Shown here: positions 38,731-51,300 of the stretch, piece after piece | Position numbering within the stretch: position 1 is the first letter of the stretch | Layout: each line of letters opens with the position of its first letter | Assembly: GCA_905182995.1 (NCBI GenBank) | Contig: CAJJDP010000045.1 | Span: forward strand, 5,483 to 69,482 | Length of the DNA stretch: 64,000 bases | From: Paramecium octaurelia | Lineage: Eukaryota; Ciliophora; Oligohymenophorea; Peniculida; Parameciidae | Reading direction: 5' to 3' | Notes under the pieces: model-generated | The model's input: only the letters and a program-made list of their open reading frames with translations | Told to the model about the DNA's origin: nothing | Database searches by the model: none | Made by a program: the position numbers and the translations under genes

Positions 38731-41474
38731 ATGGAAGAAACTGAAGCTTTGATAAAATCATCTGAGCCTTAGCATACCAAAAACGTTATTTAGGCGCTCT
38801 TGAATGAATATAAAATTATGTACGCTGGTCTATAAAATCAGTACTAATTTTTTTTTAAGTCTAGAGAATACTTGGATTATTGCTTCGTTAAAGGAGCATC
38901 TGGACAAACAGTTCCATTAGCCTTGTTATTACCAGTGGGGTTGTTCTTGGGAGTAGTAAATATATTGTCAAAAGCCACAACCAATATAATTGAAGGTTGA
39001 TAATGATGTCAAATTTAGGTGATTATATCTTGTCTAATTTGGTTTATGTGATTCTCTAAGTCTGTGGACTCTGCATAGTTCTATATTTATTACTGAAAGC
39101 ATGTGAGGTGATACCGAAGAAAATTCAAAACCCACTTCTTTTTGGGAGAGTAACAACTTACGTTTTTATGTGTTTACTCATCGCCATGGGAATTTTAGTT
39201 GTTGAGAGGATAGTTGAAGGACAAGCCAGAACATATCATACTTCTCAATTCTGGGTGGTTTTCGCTTTGGTAATCTGGTAAAAGATTTTGGTCTTATTTA
39301 TATATGATTATAAAGTTAGATTTGCAGCTTTTTTATTTTTATACACCTATTATGCCTTTAGAGTTTCAGGTTAGGAATTTAGATGGGCCTACAACCTCTT
39401 AAAAGCATCAGTATACATTACCTTAGAGTTGGTAATGGTGATAGACAGAGAATTGAAGAATTATGCAGACTATTAATTGGAGAATAATGTAAAAAGTCGA
39501 AATCTATTTAGATGCATACCAAATAAGTACTAGATGAAGTAGTTCCTCCAATGAGGATGTTTTAACAATAATTCCTCCTTGAATCCTATCTAAAAGTATT
39601 TCCTGTAGTTATTTTTGATTAAACAAAAGAATTACTTAACATTTCATCTGAAACATTAAAATTGTTAGGCCAAAATGATATGTTTTAGGCAGAAAAACAA
39701 TTAAGAAAATTGGAGATCATAGAAGTTTTTAATCGAAAAGAATAAGTGTCAGCCAAAGAATTTACTGTTAAATTGACTAGATAAGCTAAATTTGGATCTA
39801 CTTGCGGAGTAAACGAAAAAGGAGATTTATTGCATTCATTGATTAATGGGCCAGCCTTACAGCAATTAAGAGCATAGTAATAAACTGACTAGCCAAGATT
39901 GCAAACTTAGGGGTAATTAGAATAGTTACTCAGTGAATTAACCAAGGGAGATCAGGACTATTTAAAGGGACTATTAATATTGAAATTAAGTAAGGAAAAG
40001 TAGTTCTACTTCTAATTTCATTTGATTAGAAACAACAAAATTTATCTATTTTTAGATGATGTTTCTGAGATTATGAAATTGCAGATGAAAAATAAGGACG
40101 AAAATCAGGAGACCAAAGACATTAAAGATATTAATATCTTATTGTCCTAGATTCGACAGATTTCTACACTGAAAAGCTATCCTATCCCTACTAAGATATC
40201 GAATATTGAGATAAAATCTTGTTATTTAGAGTAGAATTAATTGAGAATTAATTATGATAAAATTAATTTTGATCAAATGGTCATAAATTTGCAAGAGTAT
40301 TATAAACAAAGAATTCCCTCAATTAAATATTAATTCAAAAATCTAGTTAAATTGAATACAAGCTTTTTTACAGATGAAGAAAGACTTCGATAGATTATAG
40401 ATATAATTATGGAGAATAGTATTGAGTAAACAAGGGATGGATTTATTGGGATAACTTTTGAAAATGATGCAAGACCCAATTGTATTCAAGTATCTATTCA
40501 AGATACAGGGACTGGGATCAATCTAGAGCTAATGAAGGATGAAATGGGTTCCAAACTTTCTGGGCTTTTCATTGCCAACTATTTAACTAAAATATTGGGA
40601 GTTTCATTTTTCAACAAAAAAATTAATGGACAAATCGCAAATAAAGGTTTGAGGATTGTGACCACATAGGAGTATGGGACTAAAATTTCATTTACACTTC
40701 GAAACATGTTATATGATCAGAACAATGCGTTCTTTCTTATTGATGAAAATTTGGAAGAGGATGAATAGAATCAAGATGAAATTCTAGAAAGATACTTAAT
40801 TGAAGATTAAACTCAATATTTAAATAGATTAAAGAAGTATATAAAATAGCTGTAATTTTAGACCTATTAAATATATTGTGATGAAGAATGAAGAGAAAAA
40901 AGTTGTGTAACTTTTAGATGACAGATTAGTCAAAAGACCCCAATTAAAAGGCATGATGAAACTATAGGAATCAGGAAGATTAAAGTAACTAACTACTCAA
41001 GTTGAATAACTATAAATTCCTTTGGAGAAATGCATCTGCGCAACTCCATTAATCATAAATAGTGATCACTACTTTTCTTCAACATTGAAAGACTTTAATT
41101 TCTAAATTGTCAATGAATTCGAAGCTTTAAAAGTGATTAATATAAAACTAAAAGAGAATCCTTGTATTTAGAAAGGATGCCTTGCTTATAATAAAGTTTT
41201 CATAAATTGTTCGAATCCAAAAGTGAATTATGAAGAGTAATATTAAGTTTAATTTTAGTTTGGTAAAGAAATTACTTCTATTAAACAAACAACTAAATAT
41301 AGTAGTCCTTTCATATCTTCCATGGGGAGAATTGTAACCAAACATCACTTATTATCAAATGCCAACTAAATTAGATGCCATATTTAAGTGATTTAAATAA
41401 ATTTCACTAATACCATTATTAACTTCCTTCCCCTTGACTTTCTATACAAATAATCCAATATTGAATATTACTGA
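38731..41474 (+). CDS. Membrane hybrid histidine-kinase-like protein with degenerate receiver domain
   Basis: Exons 38731-38995, 39019-39488, 39512-40836 and 40862-41474 (introns 23, 23, 25 nt) give 890 residues. Roughly six membrane spans lie in residues ~55-230. A linker region follows, then a HATPase_c-type domain at ~530-650: N box RLRQIIDIIMENSIEQT, G1 box QDTGTGI, G2-like GLFIANYLTKILG, final GTKISFTL. The expected phospho-histidine box (HExRTP type) is not visible. Past the last intron comes a receiver-like fold in which the acidic pair reads NSDH and the phospho-acceptor position reads VFINCSNP, Asn instead of Asp. Without the 25-nt last intron the frame stops at TGA 40889-40891. It may be a sensor that has lost classical phosphorelay, or it may signal by binding only (inferred). 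Confidence 0.85.
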
Positions 41475-42485
41475 TTTGTCTGTTTGAACTTCATCTAACT
41501 AATTGCATAGATCTTTAAATCCAATCAACTAAAATTATCTAAATAGAGTTATCAATTTTATACATATATGTAATTTGATATAAATATACATATAGATTAT
41601 GAATTTCTATAAAATATTTTTATATTTTAGCAATTTGCTTTCAATAGAAAATTAAAAAAATCTAAAATGCGGAAAACATGCTTTCAAAAAGTATTTCATA
41701 TAAAGATTTAGGCCTTTAATATGATTTTAACTATTATTGATACTAAAACTCATTTGATTAAATAATTTTTTATTTGAATCATAAAAAAAATTTTGGGAAT
41801 TTTTAATATGTCTATCTTCCCTCTAGTGTTATCTATTTCGATTTTTTGCTTATAATTAAATCAAAATAGAAGCCTAAAATCAGATTATATTAAAACTTAA
41901 GATTTTTTTATTTTAATATAATATTCGCATTCATTATCAGTAGTATTTTGTAATATCTAATATCTAACATATTTTCGTATCTTTAATCTCACTTCCATAA
42001 GAAATTAGAATATTTATAAAACTCCTGTGTTTAATAATTGTATCACATAATGAATGATTCAATATGATAAATTAAACAAATTATAGAAAAATATTTTAAA
42101 GAATAAACCTTTTTATTGAAGTTTTAAAATATATTTTAGAGATAAAATTAATAAAGTTCACAATATTTTATATAACTCATTACCATATGACTAAATATAA
42201 GTGTAATCTATATAAGTTTAGTGATGCTTTTGATATTGCTAAAAGAAGCTAATATATTCTAATCATAATTATTGTCACTTTGTAAATTAAAATACGATAG
42301 AGAGACTGTCAAAACTTCATCATCATTTCATTTGAATCTTGTTAATTTATTGCTGATTGATTGTCTGTATTTTTATTTCTAATTTCTACTTTAATTTTAT
42401 TCTATATTGAATATATGTAGAATGTTATAAAGAAAATTTGATATAAAACTATCTAAAGTTTTCAGATGCGTAATAATTAAAATAT
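41475..42485. other. Intergenic stretch, nothing recognised
   Basis: Extremely AT-rich, with frequent TGA in all frames and no protein-like segments. It presumably holds the 3' end of the kinase-like gene and the promoter of the Cys-rich surface protein. Confidence 0.5.
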
Positions 42486-43286
42486 ATGGGAAAATCACAT
42501 TTGAAAATTTATACCATTTTATTGATAAGCAATCTATGTTCTATTGCCATAGGATAAATATTTGTGAAATTTCAGGATTAATGTGCTTGCGAACAATTAC
42601 TCTATGAGAATGAATGCAAGGCTAATCCAATATGCAACTATTCTAATGATAGATGCTAAACTATTGAATGCTCTCTCTTGCCTGTAAAAAATTGTGGTTA
42701 TAATAAAAATTGTGCTTTGGTAAATAATACATGTGTTGATTTTAAATCATGTGGATCTCATAATGCTACAACAGAAGAAGCTTGTGACAAATTAAATCAT
42801 AATTGCTACTTTGATGATGATGATAGGATTTGTGGAAATCCATAACCATTCGATCTGGGTACCTGTTCTTAAGACTTATTTTCAATATGCTTGATAGCTA
42901 ATGAAGGCCTTTGTGTTAGGAAAAACGGTGTTTGCAAAGAAATGACAGTTTGTGAAGAAGCTGCTTATAATAGTTTATAATGTTTAGCAGCTTTTCCAGC
43001 CTGCGAAATGGGTGATGAAATATGTGTATCTCATTTAAAATGCAGTCAATCAGAATGGCTTGGTTGCGCAATCGCAAAGGAGAAGATCAATGGAGATAGA
43101 TATCAACTTTGTATGAGAGGAATCAGTGGATGTGTAAATTTTGACCCAAGTTAACAAACAAAAGAATCTTGTTGGAAGAATTCCTCTTCATTCTATCATT
43201 GGGATGGCTAAGAATGTTCAAGATGTAATTGGGCTTCAATAATCAAATCTGTATTATTTGTAGCACTTTTAATCTTGGGCATTTGA
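42486..43286 (+). CDS. Small Cys-rich surface protein, probably GPI-anchored
   Basis: A single exon of 266 residues. The signal peptide (KIYTILLISNLCSIAIGQ) is followed by a cysteine-rich body with close spacings such as CACEQLLYENEC and CDKLNHNCYFDDDDRICG. The protein ends in a hydrophobic segment (IIKSVLFVALLILGI) that stops right at TGA without a charged tail, which fits a GPI-attachment signal. Ciliate surface antigens and related small coat proteins share this plan (known for the group); here it is far shorter than the classical immobilisation antigens. Such proteins cover cell and cilia surfaces. Separate gaps of 1.0 kb on the left and 0.65 kb on the right suggest its own promoter and terminator. 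Confidence 0.88.
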
Positions 43287-43937
43287 GGATCATGCACATT
43301 ATTATACATATAAATTATTAAGTTCTTTGATTTTAATTTCTGATTTAATACTGAAGGCTTCGTTTTATGACTTGATTATCTTTAACAAATTATCAATGTT
43401 ATGAGGAACTCCAAAATGACTAATTAAGTAGTTTGATCATTATGCATATATCAGGCGTTAAAGTTACATAATAATGGCCATTGAAATTGGGATTCAATTT
43501 TTATAACGAAAGCTATGTAATTCTGTGTATAATAAATCAAATGATTTTCTATTATTTCTTATCTTGTTTCTATGCTTGAAATTGATCAATTATATCTGTG
43601 GGGAGGTTTAATTAATTACTTAATTTTCAATTGATTGCTGTCTGATGGAGGGAAATAACATTGGAGGATTTACAGTAGAAATTACTCTATTAACACAAAT
43701 ACTAATATTAACTAGTATTTGCAATTGCGTAATGTATAAGATTTTGTTAAATTATGAATAAATTTAATATTTGAATTGATTATTTGAAATATAAACACCA
43801 TTGAATTTTATATAAATTTTATCACATATTTATTCATGATTTAATTAATTACAAAGATTTATTGAGGTTTTCTATGTGTCTAGTGTTTTAGATTTAATTA
43901 ATTTAAATCTCATAATAATAATATTAAAAAGCAAAGC
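43287..43937. other. Intergenic stretch, nothing recognised
   Basis: AT-rich, no convincing frame. It should contain the terminator of the surface protein and the promoter of the next gene, but no motif is visible. Confidence 0.5.
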
Positions 43938-45249
43938 ATGAATAGCGAACTCTTGATTATGGAATCAACATTATTTTGTACTTCTGTGATTGCTTTGCTG
44001 ATTTTCAAAGAGTCCCAGATTAATCAAAAGATAATTAAATTACTGTTTTCTTTGGCAAACATTACTATATTTTTATTGGAAATAAGGCACATAGGAGATT
44101 CTATTTGTAATTATATATTTTTGAAAGGTTAGATGTTTTATTAGCTATTTCTGCCTTTCTTGTGAGTTTATATTTTTATAAAGTGTTGAAGAGGGTGAAG
44201 GATGAAATTCCACAGATTCAGGTCTTGAATACATAGCTTTCAGAGAAAAACAATAGAGTTGAGTCGGAAATAGAATTGCCGTAATAGTTGCCAGTGATTC
44301 CATCGATTCATGAAAGCAATTCCAGCATAAATCAAAATTAGAATCCTCCCACAACTGAAAATAATAGACGTCAAAGCAATATTTCAGGTGATTAACAAAA
44401 TGCTCGACAGGAGTAGGGAATGAATTATTTGGGGGAAAACAAAAGGCCTTCGTACTAGTAGAGAAACACTGGACTTGGAATTTTAATTACTCGTTAGTAG
44501 AGTGTTGCTTAGATCTAACGTAATAGACTTATTTATTTTTAATAGCCGACCTGAATGTGATTAAGTTCCAGGATGACTTTGGAGAGACCAAATTTGGAAT
44601 ACTTAAAACCCTTAAGTCAGTTGCCTACGACTAATTGGGCAAGGAGGTGGAATGTATATTTCATACGGACAGGCCCTTTACAAAATTATTATCAACAGTT
44701 GAATAAACGAATTAACCCAGAATGCAGATCTTGTATGAGAGTTAAGCGCAGAACCAATACGTTGATGACGCTTTAAGAGGAGCAATCCAATTAGGTGACA
44801 TGGGATATGGTGAAAAGAAGGAAAATAAGTAGATTACATGGTAAAAAATATTAAAAGCCTTAATTTTTATAATTATTTTAAATCTAAATTTAGTTATAAT
44901 AGAAAACTGGAATTTGCAATAATTGATCTTATTTTTTGCTATTTTGTGGAGACAAGTATTGCAATTTAAAAAATTGATGGCTCACTCTTTGGAAGTGAAG
45001 TGTGAGTTAAGAGAAATTCTGATTTGGTTGGCATTGATCACTCTACCCATTTTGATTGTGTTTGTGATCAATATGCTAGACAAGAGTATAGGGAAATAAG
45101 TGTTGTAAGTGGCAAGTTGGATTGCCTTGATAATATCTTCAAAGTACAGTAAGAGTTGCGAGGAGTATGTAAATATCAGTAATCCTGGATATCTTTATGG
45201 TTGCTTAATTTACGTATTTGTATTGACAATAGTACTCTGTTTTATTTGA
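43938..45249 (+). CDS. Multi-pass membrane protein of unknown function
   Basis: Exons 43938-44106, 44133-44519 and 44546-45249 (two 26-nt introns) give 419 residues. Three N-terminal hydrophobic segments (LFCTSVIALLIF; LLFSLANITIFLLEI; VLLAISAFLVSLYFYKVL) precede a polar, Asn/Gln/Ser-rich loop of ~100 residues. A charged segment follows (VIKFQDDFGETKFGILKTLK), then at least four more spans (KALIFIIILNLNLVII; LILFFAILWRQVL; ILIWLALITLPILIVFVI; YGCLIYVFVLTIVLCFI). Seven or so spans would fit a receptor or transporter, but no family motif was recognised. Both introns bypass a frame change. The gene ends 60 bp before the dynein start, on the same strand. Confidence 0.85.
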
Positions 45250-45309
45250 ATATGATTTATATTACTCAAAATGATTATTTAAGTAATTAATTTACATCTT
45301 AAACTTATC

Positions 45310-48300
45310 ATGAATTAATAGTATTTAAGGAACAAATTTAAGATCAGAAAGTCTGTTGATACTCCTCTTATTCCAAAGATAGTATCCATGAAAAACGAGT
45401 AATCATCGTTAAACGAAACCAATCGAAAACGCTACATTAAAGCATTTAGTCCTCAACGTTATCATTTGCCGCAGATTGTTAACCATTAGTTGGATACCAT
45501 TACACCATTACGACAAAGAGGGAAATCTGAAAGCATTAGAGAACATTCTTAAGGATTCTTGGGGCCAATTGATTTTGCTCGGTTGCTACAGCCTGATCAA
45601 CAATAGAGATAGGAATTTTGTTATTTAAATAATTAGGGTAATCCATATGAGTGGAGAGTGGTCAATTATGAAAACAGAAGGTCGGAATAGTATATGACGA
45701 TCAGTGGAGGAGGGATTATAATCCATCATAGTAATTTTGAGGAGTTTGTGTCTATCTAGTAATTTGAAAAAGATCGAAAATTATTTTATAGATTACAAAA
45801 AATTGAGTTCTTTAGAAATTATCTTAAATAAAAGACATTTGCCAGGTGGAAGAAGCTAAGCATCAAGAATAAAGCTCAATCAATTTCTAAGGATCTGACT
45901 GCATGTTTCTTGTTATTAGACCCATCTCTCAAGCGCCCAATAGAGGAAATTCATAAACACACTCAAACGATCAAGAGTTTAGTATTTTTTATCCCTAGTT
46001 AAATGAGTCCGGCAAATAAAATGAAGTTCATCCAAAAATTGTAAAGATGTTTAACTGACTTCCAAAAGGAATTAGTTTAGATCATTAATTTAATACTTAA
46101 CATAGTGGTTGAAGCATGCCAACACTCTTTTAATCTTTTTAGAGGGGATCAATAATACAAGTAAAATATGGAATTGATACGCAATTCTCAAATGGAACAA
46201 AAGTCCTTGATAATTGGTGTATTAATGCTCTACTTATACATAGGACAATTCTACTCAATAAATGCAATTCACGATTGAATCAAATCTACGATAATTTCAG
46301 TAGAAACTAATCAAATTTACAAGAATGGTCGATTACATTCAATTCGAGAGTATGATCGCATTGATGTACAATTCCATAGTGAATTTCTTGAAAGCTGTGA
46401 AGAAGGCCAATAAGCATCTTAAAGTTGGGTAATTGTCACTCTTATTCTATAGAACAACCTAGTTCAGTTGGATAGTCGTGGACATTCATTTGAAGGAGAG
46501 TAACATAGTGTTTGAACCATCACTCTAAGGCATGTAGGATATCTTTGTTGAGACTATTGAACAAGCTATTGAAATTATTGAATAAAGCATTTAATCAACG
46601 TGTAAACAGTAGGAACTATAGAACTATGGAGTTTGTTCGAGCACAACCGATCTAAGATAAGATTTGAGAGAGTATGGAAGACAAAATTTAAAGTTATATG
46701 ATTATGTAAAGGAACTTGGGTAAGAACTAGAATTTAGTTACAAATAAATAGGGAATTATATGGTTAAGATATAGAACTTATTGGATAAATTCGCAAAGAG
46801 TTAAGATCAATCGTTGAATGCAGATGTGCTCAAGCTCCAATTCCAATTGATCTCGGAAATGCAATCTGAAGTAGAGGCTATAGAAACCATTGTGGATATT
46901 GGATTTTTGAGATTGAACATCAAACTGTTTAAATAGCAGATGCAGGCCTACTTCAAGAATAGGATTTAGGTGATAAATGAGAAGGTGGATTTGGAACTTA
47001 GTGGGAGATGCAAAATAATTTAAGAAACAATCTAGGATTGGTTGGAGAAGTTGAAATTGAAGCCAATGACTTTGAAACAATATGTCACGCATTAAGAGAA
47101 TTATTAGTTGATTAAATCCAATTATGAAGCCATTGATCAATAAATAGAGGAGTTACATACTTATAACAAAATATATATTAATGAGTAATAAACTATCCCT
47201 ATTAAGGAAGTTTGGGATAAGATTGTTATTTAACATTAATAATTTTAACATAAGTTTTATGATTTACAAAGTCATTATGGATTGGAGTAACATAAGTTTG
47301 AGAAGGAGTTCAGAAGACTGACTCCTTTTTTTCATCAGAGGGTGTTATAGTTTTGTGAGTAATTTGAGAACAGCAAAGACATCAATGACATTAACTCGAT
47401 TTCTTAATTGTAAGGCGAATTGATTTCTTTAGAATTGGAATATGAGGATTTGAGACAGTATTCAGACTCTTTACAAATAGAATAATATTACAATGAGTAG
47501 TTACATGAGATAAAAAGCAAATATGTCTAATTTAAGTAATTGTAACTAGAAATACGTAAGATCAACAACTTGCAGTAGGAGTGGATGAGAGAACACTTTA
47601 AGGATCTGAATTTGTCTCTCATTAAGACGACTTATTAGAATCTGTTGCATTAGATTGAAGATTGTAAGATATTTGGACAGGGCTAATTATTGCAGATAAA
47701 GACATAATTGATAGATGAATTAAAACTATTCAATGTGATAGAAATCATTTTGTAGATCAAAGATTATGATTAGAATATCGTAGCTTAAGTGTGCAAGAAG
47801 GACAAGTAGTAGGATAAAACCTTATTGTAATTAATTATGTAAATTTGTAACAATCCCTCGCACCCTATATTCACTACTCTATATTTGTAGCAGTTGGACA
47901 TTACTGATCAATAGGATAATTTGCAGTAACTGTTAATTGTTATTTAATATGAAAATCAAACGATAAACTCACTGATTAAATTAGAAGAGTTTTGGAAGAG
48001 TCAGAAACTGATAGTTCAAAAAGTCAAAGGAACTAAAGATCAGTTTACCATCACTAATTTAAGTGAATTGAATGATCTATTGAATGAGAACATTCTGAAT
48101 ATCAACACTATTTTGGGTCAACCTAATATTGATGATCTGAGAATTAGAATCGATTTACAACTTAAGAACATATTTTACTTGTAGGAATACATAAATCAGT
48201 TGATTCACTTACAAGATACACAATAGTATTTAATGAATGTGTTATCAACCCAAATCTATCAGAAGAATTAGAGTAAGGAAATAAAGATGTATGCACTCTA

Positions 48301-51300
48301 AGATAAGCAGTGGAAATAATTGATACGATTTATTTAATAACAAAAAAATTTAGAGATATGGATTAAAGATGAGAACGAGAAGAAGTTCTTGAAAGAGATT
48401 CAACAAGATAATTACAATTGCAAGACTATCATTCAATCATTGAATGAGTAATTTGATAGGAAGAAGCATGTATTCCCAAGATTCAATTTTCTCACGAATT
48501 CTCAATTTACCAAAATTGTCTCTGAAGTCAAACATCCAGCAGCTATGTAGCAATATCTTAGTTTATTTTTTCATAATATCCATCAATTTGATTATGATCA
48601 TAATAAGGACTGCATCAAATCCTTATATTCTAAGGAAAATGATTAAATCACCGTTAAGTATTGTCCAATCAAAGGAGAGATTGAGGAATGGCTCAAAACT
48701 GTTGAGGAAGGTATGACCTAGGGATTGAGACAGCTTGTAAAGAATGCTCTAAGGCAGGGTGAAAACTATAAGCATATTGTAGAATATCCCATTTAGATTA
48801 TTTATATATGTATGACGATTACCTATACGATGATGTTGGATGATATACTATAAAATGATGAAAAGGATTGGGATGGGTTTTTGGAATTTAAACATTATGA
48901 AATTCAAGAATAAATCAAACAACTACATACAGTGAAATAGTCTGTTAAACAACAAGTAAGATAGATTGCAATCATCACGATATTGAATAATCAACTACAT
49001 CTAATATAGGAGATTAATTTATTTAAACCTAATAGTGATAAAGATTACTTCTATGTTAAGTAACTTAAATATTATTACGATGATGAAAATATCAATGTTA
49101 GTTTTTTGAATAATAAAATCCAATATTAATTTGAGTTTTTTGGTGATCAATTTAATTATCATTCATGGAAATAATCTGAATAATCAATTTTGCTTATAAA
49201 TCAGGCATTCTAAATTAATAAATTACCTCATTTAATCGGGGACAACAGTAAGTATTATATTATTACTCAATTTTCTCAAATGTTGGGTCGCTATTACAAA
49301 CAAATGTAAATTACAAGTCCAGATTATGATTTCTAATACGTATTGCAATGCATATTCGGATCTATACAATCGAATTCATTGTTCTTTATCTCAGGATACC
49401 AATATATACAATAATAAGATAGATTGAACTTGTAAACAATATTAAATCAAATCTCCAGTGCTTTACTGTAATAACTATCGATATAGGATTTAGATGGGAG
49501 ACAATTGAAATTATAGAATAAGCATTTTCTAGCTCTAATATCTGATTTTCATTTTCCCATCTTATCGTTTAAGAATATTCATGTCTATTAACCAGATACC
49601 ATGATCTTATGGCAAGCACTTATTCAGATGATTTACAATAAAGAAATAGCCGAGATATTGTTGAAATTAATGTAAACATTATCTAATGTCTTCGGCGCAG
49701 ATTTGTTTAATTTTGCCAGGTTCAATACATTCAATTAAGTAGTTAAAACATTGAAACCCATTAAATTTAATGATCTATTCGAAGTATTGTAATATTAGAT
49801 GAATGATGAAGATAGGCTGTTATTTAATTAAATAGTGAATGAATACTTTCCAAATAGAGAGGAAAATCGATATCAAATGGAACAATTGAATTCTTTATTA
49901 AATGAAAACAATCTTATTTTAGTTTATGGTAATCCGAACAATGGAAAGAGCAAATTGATTTAGGAGTTATTTCAATTTAAACTTTAATCAGCGAATACAA
50001 ACTAAACATAAAATCCTCTTCTGTAATCGGTTAAGTAAAACAATATTCTCTATCTTGAACTTGATGCTTATGACGATGAGGACTTGTTTATGATTCTGTA
50101 AAATTGTTAAGAGTTCACTTTTTATCATTTCATTATCAATTATAAACAGAAGCAGGTTTATTTCCAATAGGACAACTTTGTATTCTTCAATAGTTTAATT
50201 TATTCAAATAGATCTGCAATCTTTGAAAGTAATGATCTATCGACTTAGGATCCTCAATTTTTGTCCAATTTTACTCTATTTTATTATAATAACAGTATTT
50301 CCAATCAGCAATTTCTCGTTTAAGAATTGAAGTACATGAAAAATTTGGAGTTGCAAACTTAATTGGCTCGTAATTTGATTAATTAAATAGAGTAATATTA
50401 GCATTAATTATCAAACTTTCCGTATTCATTTTAATATGTATTGAGATGTTCTGCAAGGATACTGAGTATTTATTATGACGAATAGTAGTACAGTAAGTTC
50501 ACCTAATTGGATGTAGATAATATTAGCACATATGCTATATATATACTATTCTGTTTAATTTTGGACCAAGAAAATAGATCTCGTGTTATAGATCAGATTT
50601 TAATGGTCATTTAAGAAAGAAAGTTGGATTAACTTTTCAATCAAATGTCATCCTATAATAACACAATTTTGCAATTCTATTTTAATCAGCAAGAACTATA
50701 CGCCATCCAAAAATTGCAGAGTCATATACTATTCTATGGGGACATATCTTGTAATAAGAGCATTTTTGCTAGGTTGAAGTCATAAAGTAGCTTATACTTT
50801 AGTCATCTAACCAAATCAATCGAGTTTTAGGAGTTCATTGATAAAAAGCTGATGACGTATAGAAAGGATAAATAATTGTGCTCATCTCCGCCCTTTGGTT
50901 AAATTAAACACTTTATAGTGGAAGATATCAACTTATCAAATTAATGTCGCATATATATTAAGTAATTGAACGAATGCAATTACATGTTTGATAAGAAGAA
51001 TAATTGTTAAATGAAATAAGTTAGTAATATTTATTTGCTGGGTACTTCGTAGGAGAAAGTTATTTAAAAATACAACCAATTCAAGCATTTCATTTTCATT
51101 AACACTAATAGATATCCATTGATTTAAGGTATATACACAGAGATAATAATGAGTAGGGCCAAATATTAAATCAAGTAGTATTTAGAGTTAGGTTATATAA
51201 ATGATGGAATATTGAAATTGTAAAACAGGTTCAAATAAAAGTGGAATAAACAATGGTGTTATCAATATCTATTTGATAACAACACCATTTGGAATAGGAT

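Noticed and set aside
40881-41474. Separate 197-residue gene starting at 40881, overlapping the kinase-like gene
   Set aside because: A 25-nt GT..AG intron at 40837-40861 joins both frames exactly, and the content (receiver-like) is what a hybrid kinase carries, so one gene is simpler.
46778-47140. Longest standard-code frame in the window (120 codons, minus)
   Set aside because: It lies antisense to the dynein tail, whose plus-strand frame is open for thousands of codons and has family motifs.
48444-48716. 90-codon plus frame
   Set aside because: It is an alternative frame inside the dynein linker coding region (the real frame there reads VFPRFNFLTNSQFTKIV).
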